A stretch of DNA of 64,000 bases, taken from assembly GCF_007990635.1 (NCBI RefSeq), contig NZ_AP019846.1, positions 1,612,001 to 1,676,000 of the forward strand, read 5' to 3'. The stretch comes from Leptotrichia hongkongensis (GTDB lineage: Bacteria > Fusobacteriota > Fusobacteriia > Fusobacteriales > Leptotrichiaceae). Numbering within the stretch: the first letter of the stretch is position 1; each line of letters begins with the position of its first letter. Shown in pieces: positions 41,807 to 49,940 of this stretch. Under the pieces are notes generated by a model. That model made no database searches. It had not been told where the DNA came from and saw only the letters and a list, made by a program, of their open reading frames with translations. The translations under genes were made by a program, and so were the position numbers.

Positions 41807-42547
41807 ATGCACAAGGAATTTGCTGAAATTTATGATGTTTTTATGAAATATGTAAATTATGACGAATGGTATAAATTTTTACAAATGTTTATCAAGAAAA
41901 AGGGAACTGTTCTTGATTTAGGATGTGGAACAGGGGAATTTATATTACGATTTTTAAAAGATGGATTTACAGTTATTGGAGTGGATTTATCAGAAAAAAT
42001 GCTAGAAATGTCTGAAAAAAAATTATTAAAGAATAATTTTATAAATAATTACAAATTAGTAAAAGAGAACATTATAAATTATGAAAATATAAATGAAAAT
42101 AATGAAATTCAACAAGTTGATTATATTATCTGTAATTTTGACACGGTAAATTATCTAAAAAATGAAAAGGAATTTTTAAAATTTATCAAAAAATGTAATC
42201 AAAATTTGAAAAAAGACGGATATTTAATTTTTGATGCTGTAACAGAAGATATTTTCGAGGAAATATTTGAAAATAATATATTTTTGGATGAAGAACCTGA
42301 ATATACGAGTATTTGGCGGCATGAACAGTTAAGTGAGAAAAAACATCTAGTAGAAATTGACTTATTTATCCGTGAAAATGAAAATGATAACTTATTCAGA
42401 AAATACAACGAAGTGCAGCATAAATTTATTTATGAACCTGAATGGATTGTGGAAACTGTTCAAAATAATGGTTTTGAAGTATTTGATACTGCTTCTAATC
42501 CTGAATTTGGAGAAAGCAGAATATTTTTTGTACTAAAAAAATTATAG
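41807..42547 (+). CDS. Class I SAM-dependent methyltransferase
   Basis: The product is about 246 residues. Motif I VLDLGCGTGEFIL, the acidic loop VIGVDLSEKMLEMS and motif IV YIICNFDTVNYL identify the Rossmann-fold SAM-binding domain. The C-terminal portion resembles small-molecule methyltransferases of the Methyltransf_25 type. The ATG at 41807 follows GAGGAAAATA; an ATG at 41795 is within that site. The substrate is unknown. It starts a short plus-strand group with the AtpZ/AtpI-like pair. Confidence 0.88.
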   Translation: MHKEFAEIYDVFMKYVNYDEWYKFLQMFIKKKGTVLDLGCGTGEFILRFLKDGFTVIGVDLSEKMLEMSEKKLLKNNFINNYKLVKENIINYENINENNEIQQVDYIICNFDTVNYLKNEKEFLKFIKKCNQNLKKDGYLIFDAVTEDIFEEIFENNIFLDEEPEYTSIWRHEQLSEKKHLVEIDLFIRENENDNLFRKYNEVQHKFIYEPEWIVETVQNNGFEVFDTASNPEFGESRIFFVLKKL

Positions 42548-42604
42548 ATTTTACTGATTTTATGAACTAAAAATTTGAATAAAAGTGTAAAAGGAAGTTA
42601 TATT

Positions 42605-42970
42605 ATGGAATTAGAAAACAAAAAAGAAATCTTAGAAAATGAAAATAAAATAGTTGACAACGGGAAAACTTCACAAGAGGAAGAAAAACGAAAACAAAAG
42701 ATTTTTGAAATAGAAAAAAAGTTAGGCAGACATAATAATGAAAAAGAATTAAAAAATAGAAAAAACAGTAAATTAATGAAATATTTTGCCCTTGCAACAA
42801 ATATGGTTTATATTTTGGCGTTACCAATATTAATTATGCTAGGCTTTTATTTACTTTTAAAAAAATATCTGTTCAAAACGGATCAGCCACTTGTCCTAAT
42901 CGTTTTCTTGATAATAGGAGCAATTTCTGGCTATTGGTCACTTATAAAGCAAGTAAATAACATAAAATAA
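42605..42970 (+). CDS. AtpZ/AtpI-family membrane protein
   Basis: The product is about 121 residues. The first 55 are charged and likely coiled coil. Two membrane segments follow (ALATNMVYILALPILIMLGFYLL and PLVLIVFLIIGAISGYWSLI), the short hairpin typical of AtpZ/AtpI-type proteins encoded beside F-type ATP synthase genes. The ATG at 42605 follows AAAAGGAAG; the frame's TTG at 42575 is unlikely. The next gene also looks ATP-synthase-related, yet no atp genes follow. Confidence 0.6.
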   Translation: MELENKKEILENENKIVDNGKTSQEEEKRKQKIFEIEKKLGRHNNEKELKNRKNSKLMKYFALATNMVYILALPILIMLGFYLLLKKYLFKTDQPLVLIVFLIIGAISGYWSLIKQVNNIK

Positions 42971-42994
42971 TTATAGATTGTGAAAGGAATAAAA

Positions 42995-43390
42995 ATGTTG
43001 GAAAAAATGCCACAAAACATAAAAAAAGCATACATTATTTCTATTTTTATTGCGATACTTCTCCTTTTTCTAGGAATAATTTTTAACTATGTAGAACTTT
43101 ATTTTGGATATTTAGTTGGAGCAATAATTTCTACTATAAATATAAATTTACTTGTAAATGGTGTGCATAATATTTTATACTTTCAAGACAAGGGAAAATT
43201 ACGTGGAAATGTTGAATATTTGAAAAGAATGTTAATATTTTGTGCGGGAATGTTTATAGTTGGGAAAGTAAGCCAGAAATATTTTGAAAGCCACGTGCTG
43301 ACAAATCTTCTGGCAACTGGAACTGGAACATTAAATTTTAAAATTTCATATTTTCTATGTTACTGGACTGAAAAATTATTTAAAAAATAA
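42995..43390 (+). CDS. ATP synthase subunit I-like membrane protein
   Basis: This protein of about 131 residues has four hydrophobic segments (IISIFIAILLLFLGIIF, LVGAIISTININLLV, MLIFCAGMFIVG, LLATGTGTLNFKISYFL). The layout fits ATP-synthase subunit I-type proteins, which sit ahead of the F0 genes in many bacteria. The ATG at 42995 follows AAAGGAATAAAA. It ends six bases before the convergent cobD gene. Assignment rests on topology and the neighbour. Confidence 0.5.
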   Translation: MLEKMPQNIKKAYIISIFIAILLLFLGIIFNYVELYFGYLVGAIISTININLLVNGVHNILYFQDKGKLRGNVEYLKRMLIFCAGMFIVGKVSQKYFESHVLTNLLATGTGTLNFKISYFLCYWTEKLFKK

Positions 43391-43395
43391 TTTTA

Positions 43396-44400
43396 TTACA
43401 ATAACATATTAACAAAAAAATACAATATAAAATATACAATTGAATTAAATATACTATTGAACATTCCATTTACAATCAAATAAATTACAGAAAAACAAAA
43501 TATCGCTACAAAACTTGTAACATACATTAATAGTATATTTTTTTTAATATCTTCTAATCTAAATTCCTTTTTCTTATCGCCTATTGTGGGCTTTTCCACT
43601 TCCTTTCCAAAGTATGAAACTTTTCCGCCAAACTGTACTCCCAATGCTCCTGCTACTGCACTTTCTGAATGTCCTGAATTTGGACTTGCGTGATTTTTTC
43701 TATCTCTTTTAAATATTTTCCATGCATTTTTGTAATTGTATCTCAAAATATAGCTTGCTGCTGTTATAAAAATACCTGAAATTCTAGCTGGAATGAAGTT
43801 TACCACATCATCTAATTTTGCCGAAAATGTACCAAATTTTGCATATTTCTCATTTTTGTACCCAACCATTGAATCAAGTGTATTTATTGCCTTATAGGCC
43901 ATTGCAAGCGGAAGTCCACCCACAAACATATAAAACATCGGTGCAATCACGCCATCCACCATATTTTCCGAAATAGTTTCCATCGTACTTCTAATAATCA
44001 TAACTTTATCCATCTTTTCCGTATCTCTTGAAACCAAATAAGACAATTTTTCCCTTGCTACTTTCAAATTTCCTAATTTTAAAATTTTATAAACTCTTTT
44101 TCCTTCGCGAGCCAGTGATTTTACCGAAAATACTGTATACATCAAATAAATTTCCAAAATTTCCAAAATTTTTACAATTTTTGTCAATTCCACAAATCCA
44201 TACATTACAAAAAATGTAATTGCAACTACTAAAATACCTAAAACTGCTCCACCAGCAAAGCTTCCTTTTTTCCCATATAATTTTTTTTCTAAAAATGTAA
44301 TCATTTTACCAATAATCTGGACTGGATGTGTAATTTTTTCCGGATCCCCAAAAATCAAGTCCAAAATAAATGCAATCCATATTTTTATTAAAAAATTCAT
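43396..44400 (-). CDS. cobD: Adenosylcobinamide-phosphate synthase
   Basis: The product (334 residues) is the membrane protein CobD/CbiB, which attaches aminopropanol (phosphate) to adenosylcobyric acid. AFILDLIFGDPEKITHPVQIIGK at the N-terminus and SPNSGHSESAVAGALGVQFGG in the second half are family signatures. About five membrane segments are present. It is the only cobalamin gene in the window. It is followed convergently by the AtpI-like gene. Confidence 0.93.
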   Translation of the reverse strand: MNFLIKIWIAFILDLIFGDPEKITHPVQIIGKMITFLEKKLYGKKGSFAGGAVLGILVVAITFFVMYGFVELTKIVKILEILEIYLMYTVFSVKSLAREGKRVYKILKLGNLKVAREKLSYLVSRDTEKMDKVMIIRSTMETISENMVDGVIAPMFYMFVGGLPLAMAYKAINTLDSMVGYKNEKYAKFGTFSAKLDDVVNFIPARISGIFITAASYILRYNYKNAWKIFKRDRKNHASPNSGHSESAVAGALGVQFGGKVSYFGKEVEKPTIGDKKKEFRLEDIKKNILLMYVTSFVAIFCFSVIYLIVNGMFNSIFNSIVYFILYFFVNMLL

Positions 44401-44428
44401 TATTTATCTCCCATATTTTTTGTATAAT

Positions 44429-45208
44429 TTATTTAAAACTAATCATAGCCGTAGCCCTTCCAGCGTTTTTTCCTTCCCTTCTATAAGAATGAAATTTTTC
44501 ATCAAATGTACTTTCAGCTGCTACAATCAAATTTTCCTGTTTTATCCCAAGTTTGAGTGCCATAAGCTCATTAAATTTTGTATTGTCAAAATGATATTTT
44601 CCTATTTTATCATTAAACCAAAATGATTTTTCCACAATTTCTCTGTTACATTTCCCAAATTTTTCTAAAAATTTATCATAAAATTCGTTTCCAACTTCGT
44701 AGTCTTTTTGACCAATCCCAATTCCTAACGCCATTATCACATTCTCAACTTGTGTCCCATAATTTTTTTGCATTTCCAAAAGCCCCGACTTCATCATTTC
44801 CTTAAACGTTCCTGGCCACCCTGAATGCCATACTCCTATAACCTGATTTTCCTTATCATATACAAAAATCGGCAAGCAATCCGCATAAAATGTAAAAATA
44901 GCAATGTCTTTCCTTTTTGTCAGAAACCCATCAATATCTTCTTCTTTTTCATAATAATATTTCGTTGTATCTTCACCAATGGTTTTTACATTGTTAGAAT
45001 GTGTCTGAAAAGCCATTACTTCCTGTTTATCAGATAAATTCAGTTCTTTTAACAACTTTTCACGATTATTTTTCTGTATTCCTTCTTTCTGATTTTCAAT
45101 TGGACAGTAATCAGACATATTTCCAGCGATTTTTTTTGTATAGACCGCTGTAATACCATATTTTTCAAACTCTTCAATATAAAAATAATTTTTCTTTTCT
45201 ATAAACAT
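44429..45208 (-). CDS. pgeF: Peptidoglycan editing factor PgeF (YfiH/laccase family)
   Basis: This product of about 259 residues has the family's metal-binding residues: AFQTHSNNVK, FYADCLPIFVYD and GVWHSGWPGTFKEMM, plus GIGIGQKDYEVG and a final NAGRATAMISFK. PgeF removes misincorporated L-serine from peptidoglycan precursors in E. coli. The ATG at 45208 is chosen since AAGGATGA is correctly spaced for it and not for 45217. It lies close to cobD on the same strand. Confidence 0.9.
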   Translation of the reverse strand: MFIEKKNYFYIEEFEKYGITAVYTKKIAGNMSDYCPIENQKEGIQKNNREKLLKELNLSDKQEVMAFQTHSNNVKTIGEDTTKYYYEKEEDIDGFLTKRKDIAIFTFYADCLPIFVYDKENQVIGVWHSGWPGTFKEMMKSGLLEMQKNYGTQVENVIMALGIGIGQKDYEVGNEFYDKFLEKFGKCNREIVEKSFWFNDKIGKYHFDNTKFNELMALKLGIKQENLIVAAESTFDEKFHSYRREGKNAGRATAMISFK

Positions 45209-45230
45209 AGTTATCATCCTTACCTATTTT

Positions 45231-45938
45231 TTACATACTGTTTTCTAAATTTGACAACACCGCTTCCACCATCTTTATTTGTTCATCTAGATTTTTTACA
45301 TGCCAAGTATTATTTACTTTATGCATACCAACAGTTATAGTCATTTCCATATAATTTTCTTCTTTTTTTAATTCATCTTCTATAACTCTACTTATAGCAT
45401 CCATAATTTTAGAAAAAGCTTCTTTTTTCTCCATTTTTTTCATTTGAGCCATCATATCGTCTGCATCTTTATATTGTAGTTTTTTTAAAATAAGTTTAAA
45501 AACTTCATATTCATTTTCAAATTTTGAATCACTCTCTTTACTACCAAAAACTTTTACTTTTTGAGTAACCTGTGCTTCTGTGTCATTAAAAAATCTAATT
45601 TCTTCTATTTTATTTTTTTGATGCTCAATACTTTTTTCTAACATACTAACCATCATTTGTTTCATTGCCTGAGCACCGAATATTTCATCTCCACTAAATG
45701 ATTGCTTTGATATCGCATTTTCTATAAAGTTTTTAATAATGGCTTTTACTTTATTTTTGTATTTTTTATTGTCCGCTTCAAAACCTTTTTTTACTTCTAA
45801 AGACTCTTTTTTCATTTTTTGTTCAGAAATTTTATAGTTTTCACTTCTTGTAACATTGTAGTCCAATTTAGACTCAAACCCAAACATTTGTAAAGATAAT
45901 GTCACTAATAATGTCATCACTAATTTTTTTATTTTCAT
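45231..45938 (-). CDS. Secreted protein of unknown function
   Basis: The 235-residue product begins MKIKKLVMTLLVTLSLQMFGFE, a signal peptide. The mature part is almost entirely charged helix with methionine-rich patches (GAQAMKQMMVSMLEKS, DDMMAQMKKMEKK) and a short beta-like section (MEMTITVGMHKVNNTWHVKN) near the end. That last part is reminiscent of DUF4878-type lipoproteins, but there is no lipobox. No cysteines occur in the mature part. It sits between the YeiH and pgeF genes in the same direction. I do not recognise the family. Confidence 0.65.
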   Translation of the reverse strand: MKIKKLVMTLLVTLSLQMFGFESKLDYNVTRSENYKISEQKMKKESLEVKKGFEADNKKYKNKVKAIIKNFIENAISKQSFSGDEIFGAQAMKQMMVSMLEKSIEHQKNKIEEIRFFNDTEAQVTQKVKVFGSKESDSKFENEYEVFKLILKKLQYKDADDMMAQMKKMEKKEAFSKIMDAISRVIEDELKKEENYMEMTITVGMHKVNNTWHVKNLDEQIKMVEAVLSNLENSM

Positions 45939-45973
45939 AGTACCTCATTTCCTTGTAATTATTTTTGATCTTT

Positions 45974-46912
45974 TTACAAAAACATCATTATCATATACCC
46001 TGAAATTATCGAAAAAATCCAAAGCGTAATACCATACAAAAGATTTTTCCCAGTCATTTTTTTTATAGCCTGAATATTTAATGAAGTTCCAATCATATAA
46101 AGTGCAAGGGACAGGATAATTTTCCCTACTTGAGTAAGCAAACTGTAAATTGCTGGCAAATTTATTATTGTTGCAACAATTGAAGCTAAAATGAAAAATA
46201 ATATAAAAATCGGAAATTTAATCTTTTTATTTTCAGATTTATTTAAAAAGCTAAGAACAATAACTATCGGAATAATCCAAAGTGTTCTTGTAAGTTTCAT
46301 AATTGTGGCTATTTTCAAGGCTTCTGTGCTGTGAAAAGCTGCAGCTGATACTACCGAACTTGTATCGTGTATGCTTAATGCAGTCCATATTCCAGTTTGT
46401 TCAGCATTTAACTTAAAATAATTTATAAAAAATGCAAAAAGAAATAATGCAACTGTGTTTAAAATAAATACTATCCCCGTAGACAAGGCAATATCCTCAT
46501 CAAAAGCCTCAATTACTGGAGAAGTTGCTGCAATGGCACTTCCACCACAAATTGCAGTTCCAAACACAATTAATTGTGATAATTTTTTTTCCATTTTAAA
46601 AATTTTTGCCAAAATTAAACCAATACTTATCACTAAAATTAAACTTATTGCAGTCTGAAAAATTCCTTTGCTACCAACAGCAACAACCTTGCTTATGCTA
46701 AGTCCAAATCCAAAAAATACAACAGCTGAATTTAATGTAAATTTTCGTATTTTTCCTAAATTTTTCGGAACCAGAATTAAACTAAAACTTGCTAGAATAA
46801 TTCCCATAAGAAGAGATATTCCCGAAGCAAACGCATGAACACTTTTAATTAATGGAAGTATTAACGCAATTAAGCACCCCACATAAAATATAATTTTTTT
46901 ATTCATTTTCAC
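45974..46912 (-). CDS. YeiH-family putative sulfate exporter
   Basis: This 312-residue protein has ten or so membrane segments. FGTAICGGSAIAATSPVIEAFDEDIALSTGIVFILN and WTALSIHDTSSVVSAA match the YeiH (UPF0324) family, often annotated as sulfate exporters and in some bacteria regulated by a LysR protein. No such regulator is adjacent; the LysR gene at 29109 is 16 kb away. It follows ispA in the same direction. Confidence 0.88.
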   Translation of the reverse strand: MKMNKKIIFYVGCLIALILPLIKSVHAFASGISLLMGIILASFSLILVPKNLGKIRKFTLNSAVVFFGFGLSISKVVAVGSKGIFQTAISLILVISIGLILAKIFKMEKKLSQLIVFGTAICGGSAIAATSPVIEAFDEDIALSTGIVFILNTVALFLFAFFINYFKLNAEQTGIWTALSIHDTSSVVSAAAFHSTEALKIATIMKLTRTLWIIPIVIVLSFLNKSENKKIKFPIFILFFILASIVATIINLPAIYSLLTQVGKIILSLALYMIGTSLNIQAIKKMTGKNLLYGITLWIFSIISGYMIMMFL

Positions 46913-46946
46913 CCCTAATTTCTAAAAAATCGCCAAAAGTCTTTTA

Positions 46947-47837
46947 TTATTTTTTTCTATTCCCAAAATAATCAGTTAATTCCAAAAATAATTGATTGCC
47001 CTCAAACTCATCTTCAATAATCTTTTTTGCTTTTTCCAAGTATTCCTGAAGTAATTTTTTGCTTTTTTCAAGTCCAAAAATACTAGGATAAGTCGTCTTT
47101 TCATTTTGGACATCATTGGATTTTTTACCAATTTCCTCAAAATTGCCTTCAATATCCAAAATATCATCCTTAATCTGAAAGGCAATTCCTAATAATTTTG
47201 AATATTCTACCATTTTTTCACGCTTTTTACCTTCAATATCCAAAGCAATCATCGACAATTCTATTGCAGCAGTCAGCAATTTCCCAGTCTTATGAGCGTG
47301 AATATACTTTAATGTGTCAATTTCCACTTTCTTATTTTCAGACTCCATATCCACAAACTGACCTCCGACCATTCCAAAAAATCCTGCATATTCAGACAAT
47401 TTCGAAATAATTTCAACCTTATTTTTATCTCCTAAACTTTTAGAATTTGTAATTATTCCAAAGGTTTCTGTCAAAAGAACATCTCCCACAAGAACCCCTA
47501 TTGCTTCATTGTATTTTTTATGAACTGTAAGCTTACCACGTCTATAATCATCATTGTCCATCGCTGGCAAATCATCGTGAACAAGTGAATAACAATGTAT
47601 AAACTCAAGTGCAACCGCAATTTCCTTAATTTTATCATAACTTTTACAATTATTTTTTTCAAACAAATCACAAATCATATACATCAAAATAGGACGTATT
47701 CGCTTTCCTCCGTTCATAACCGCATATTCCATTGCTTCCGCCAATTTTTCAGGATATTTATTTCTGTAATTTGCAAGCAATTCTATCATACTGTCTTCCA
47801 CAATCTTCTTTTTTTCTTCCAAATATTCCCGTAACAT
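46947..47837 (-). CDS. ispA: Polyprenyl synthetase (farnesyl diphosphate synthase)
   Basis: The product is about 296 residues. It has both aspartate-rich motifs (HDDLPAMDND and IKDDILDIEGN), GGKRIRP and HKTGKLL. It makes farnesyl diphosphate for undecaprenyl phosphate and quinones. The ATG at 47837 follows GGGGGAT; the frame's GTG at 47852 is upstream of that site. It lies downstream of xseB, the usual xseB-ispA order, but separated by a 407-bp gap. Confidence 0.92.
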   Translation of the reverse strand: MLREYLEEKKKIVEDSMIELLANYRNKYPEKLAEAMEYAVMNGGKRIRPILMYMICDLFEKNNCKSYDKIKEIAVALEFIHCYSLVHDDLPAMDNDDYRRGKLTVHKKYNEAIGVLVGDVLLTETFGIITNSKSLGDKNKVEIISKLSEYAGFFGMVGGQFVDMESENKKVEIDTLKYIHAHKTGKLLTAAIELSMIALDIEGKKREKMVEYSKLLGIAFQIKDDILDIEGNFEEIGKKSNDVQNEKTTYPSIFGLEKSKKLLQEYLEKAKKIIEDEFEGNQLFLELTDYFGNRKK

Positions 47838-48030
47838 TTTATCCCCCGTCACTCAAATTTTTATTTTACTTAAAAACTGATACTAAACTCCTTTTGAAAA
47901 TAGGAATAAATTTTTATACTAACTATTTCACAATAATTCAACTAATTACTATGTTTTTTTATTTCGTAGGATTGCTCATTGTCGCAAATCCTTACCTTGC
48001 AGTAAAAGGTTATCCTGATAATTAAAATTG

Positions 48031-48090
48031 TGTCAAGATTGCTACGCAATAACCTATGGCTAGTCTACGACATTTTTCCGACGGTTTAGC
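48031..48090 (+). repeat. Candidate second dispersed repeat (copy 2)
   Basis: TACGCAATAACCTATGGCTAG followed by CGACATTTTTCCGACGG resembles the reversed segment at 22690-22765. It lies in the gap between xseB and ispA, where no gene is seen. The copies are diverged and the family is not recognised. Confidence 0.35.
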
Positions 48091-48196
48091 TTATATTAGA
48101 CTATATTTAAAAAATTAAAATTATATTTTAATTATTTGAAAGTATTAAATCTATATCCTTTAATTATAAAAGTTTGTAATAAATTCGCTATTTAAA

Positions 48197-48217
48197 TTGA
48201 GTTTAGTATAAACTCAA
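48197..48217 (-). terminator. Hairpin after xseB, possible terminator
   Basis: A perfect nine-pair stem TTGAGTTTA/TAAACTCAA with a three-base loop lies 28 bases after the xseB stop. The following tract (TTTAAATAG) is poor in Ts, so it may be weak. Confidence 0.5.
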
Positions 48218-48244
48218 ACATTTTAAAAAATCTATCTTTAATCT

Positions 48245-48466
48245 TTATTCAAACTCTTCCATTTCCACTTTTCCATTTTTTTCAAGCACCTTCATAACTT
48301 TCCCTTCCCCAGCTTCAAGCAATTTTTCAGAGTCTTTGATAAGCTTAATTGCCTTCTCATATTCAGAAATTGAATCATCTAGTGACAATTCCTCACTTTC
48401 CAATTTTTCCAAAATTTCATCAATTTGTGCAATATTTTCTTCATAACTTTGTTTTTTTACTGCCAT
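48245..48466 (-). CDS. xseB: Exodeoxyribonuclease VII small subunit
   Basis: The 73-residue product contains SYEENIAQIDEILEKLESEELSLDDSISEYEKAIKLI, the characteristic helical XseB pattern, and ends in an acidic tail. It pairs with XseA to degrade single-stranded DNA. No xseA lies in the window, so the large subunit is encoded elsewhere. It follows rsmD by 31 bases. Confidence 0.93.
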   Translation of the reverse strand: MAVKKQSYEENIAQIDEILEKLESEELSLDDSISEYEKAIKLIKDSEKLLEAGEGKVMKVLEKNGKVEMEEFE

Positions 48467-48497
48467 TTTTATTTTTCTCCTTTATTTTTTATTTTTT

Positions 48498-49052
48498 TCA
48501 ATCCTCAAACCTATAAAAACTAACTACCTTCTTATTATAATCCCTTTCATCGTATTTCACAAAATTACCTATTTTATCAGCTATTTTCTCATACGTGCTG
48601 TGTTCTGAAATTATAATTCCATCTCGTTCCAAAAGATTTTCTTCTGATATTTTTTCAATCGTTGTTGTTGAAATATTTTCCTTGTAAGGCGGATCCAAAA
48701 ATATTATATCAAATGTTTCATTTTTTCTTGAAAGAATTTCTATGGCTCGAAAAACATCATTTTTATAGGCACGACATTTTTCTTCCACTCCAAGATGATT
48801 CACATTTTCAATAATTACTCTTAGCGCCTCTTTATCTTCCTCAATCATAATCGCTCTTTTTGAACCACGGCTAAGTGCTTCAAATGAGACATTTCCTGTT
48901 CCTGAATACAAGTCCAGAAATTTTGCATCTACGACTTTTTCTCCAATTATACTGAAAATTGCCTCTTTTATTCTTTCAAGCGTAGGTCTGGTTTCTCTTC
49001 CTTCCCTTGATTTTATTCTTCTATTTTTCAATGTTCCTGCTACAATTCTCAT
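48498..49052 (-). CDS. rsmD: 16S rRNA (guanine966-N2)-methyltransferase
   Basis: The 184-residue product begins MRIVAGTLKNRRIKSREGRETRPTLERIKEAIF, an RsmD signature, with SAM-binding FLDLYSGTGNVSFEALSRG and catalytic FLDPPYK. It methylates G966 of 16S rRNA. It lies directly upstream of xseB on the same strand. Confidence 0.94.
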   Translation of the reverse strand: MRIVAGTLKNRRIKSREGRETRPTLERIKEAIFSIIGEKVVDAKFLDLYSGTGNVSFEALSRGSKRAIMIEEDKEALRVIIENVNHLGVEEKCRAYKNDVFRAIEILSRKNETFDIIFLDPPYKENISTTTIEKISEENLLERDGIIISEHSTYEKIADKIGNFVKYDERDYNKKVVSFYRFED

Positions 49053-49145
49053 TTTTTCCTCTTTTCAATTTTTATGATTCTCTCTATATTTGAATTAATC
49101 TGTGTATATTTTACTACATTTCAGGCAAAATTACCAACATTTGCC

Positions 49146-49916
49146 CTACTTAAATTTTATTGAAATTTTTCCATCCAGATTTACTCCACTCTCTAGCAGT
49201 TCATAATGCTCTTTTGTACTATTTTTACTAATATTCTTAAATTCATAATCTTTAAAATTTATACTATCAATTTTTAAATCTGATTTGTTATAAACATTTA
49301 CATACAATATTTCCGCCTTATTTTTGTTAAAAAAATTGTCAACTAACTCAAAACTGTACACAAAATCCTTATTTCTTGAAAATTTTGTATTTACTAAATC
49401 ATAATAAACAGCGATTTTCCCTTCTTCCATCGATGGAATAACCTTTGAAATGGCAAACCATTCACGCTGGATACTATCTGTAACTTGACTTTCATAAATA
49501 TTTTCATCAAATTTTATAACTGCTCTCAAATTTTGTGCCTTTTTATAATCTGTCAAAAACTTTATATTTTTTACAAATTTTCCTCGGTTATTCGTATTTT
49601 TATTACTAAAATCCTCTTTTAAGCTCTTCTCAATATTCGTATCCAGCCAGAACATAAACGTCGATTTCACATTATAATTCCCGACATTCTCAAATGTATA
49701 AACACTTTCAACCTTTATTGTCTTATTTTTCTCAATCGTAATATTCAAATCTTCTCTCTTTATAACTAACGGCTCCTGCCTTACAATTTTCAAATTTCCA
49801 ATTGCCAAAAACTCTGATTTTTCAGAAAATGTTACAATGTTTATTGTAAAAAATATTATCATTATAAATGTTACTTTAAAAGATTTTTTTAATTTCTTAT
49901 TATTCAAAAAAAACAT
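49146..49916 (-). CDS. Secreted protein of unknown function (possibly DUF4424-like)
   Basis: The 256-residue product has an N-terminal signal/membrane segment (VTFIMIIFFTINIVTF). The mature part is beta-rich, with LVIKREDLNITIEKNKTIKVESVYTFENVGNYNVKSTFMFWLDT. A statement of immature strands around a disrupted immunoglobulin-like fold resembles DUF4424-type proteins; this is a weak resemblance. It ends GVNLDGKISIKF. It follows dnaE by 24 bases on the same strand and precedes rsmD. No catalytic motif is visible. Confidence 0.6.
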   Translation of the reverse strand: MFFLNNKKLKKSFKVTFIMIIFFTINIVTFSEKSEFLAIGNLKIVRQEPLVIKREDLNITIEKNKTIKVESVYTFENVGNYNVKSTFMFWLDTNIEKSLKEDFSNKNTNNRGKFVKNIKFLTDYKKAQNLRAVIKFDENIYESQVTDSIQREWFAISKVIPSMEEGKIAVYYDLVNTKFSRNKDFVYSFELVDNFFNKNKAEILYVNVYNKSDLKIDSINFKDYEFKNISKNSTKEHYELLESGVNLDGKISIKFK

Positions 49917-49940
49917 ATCTCAACTCCTTTAATTTTTTTA

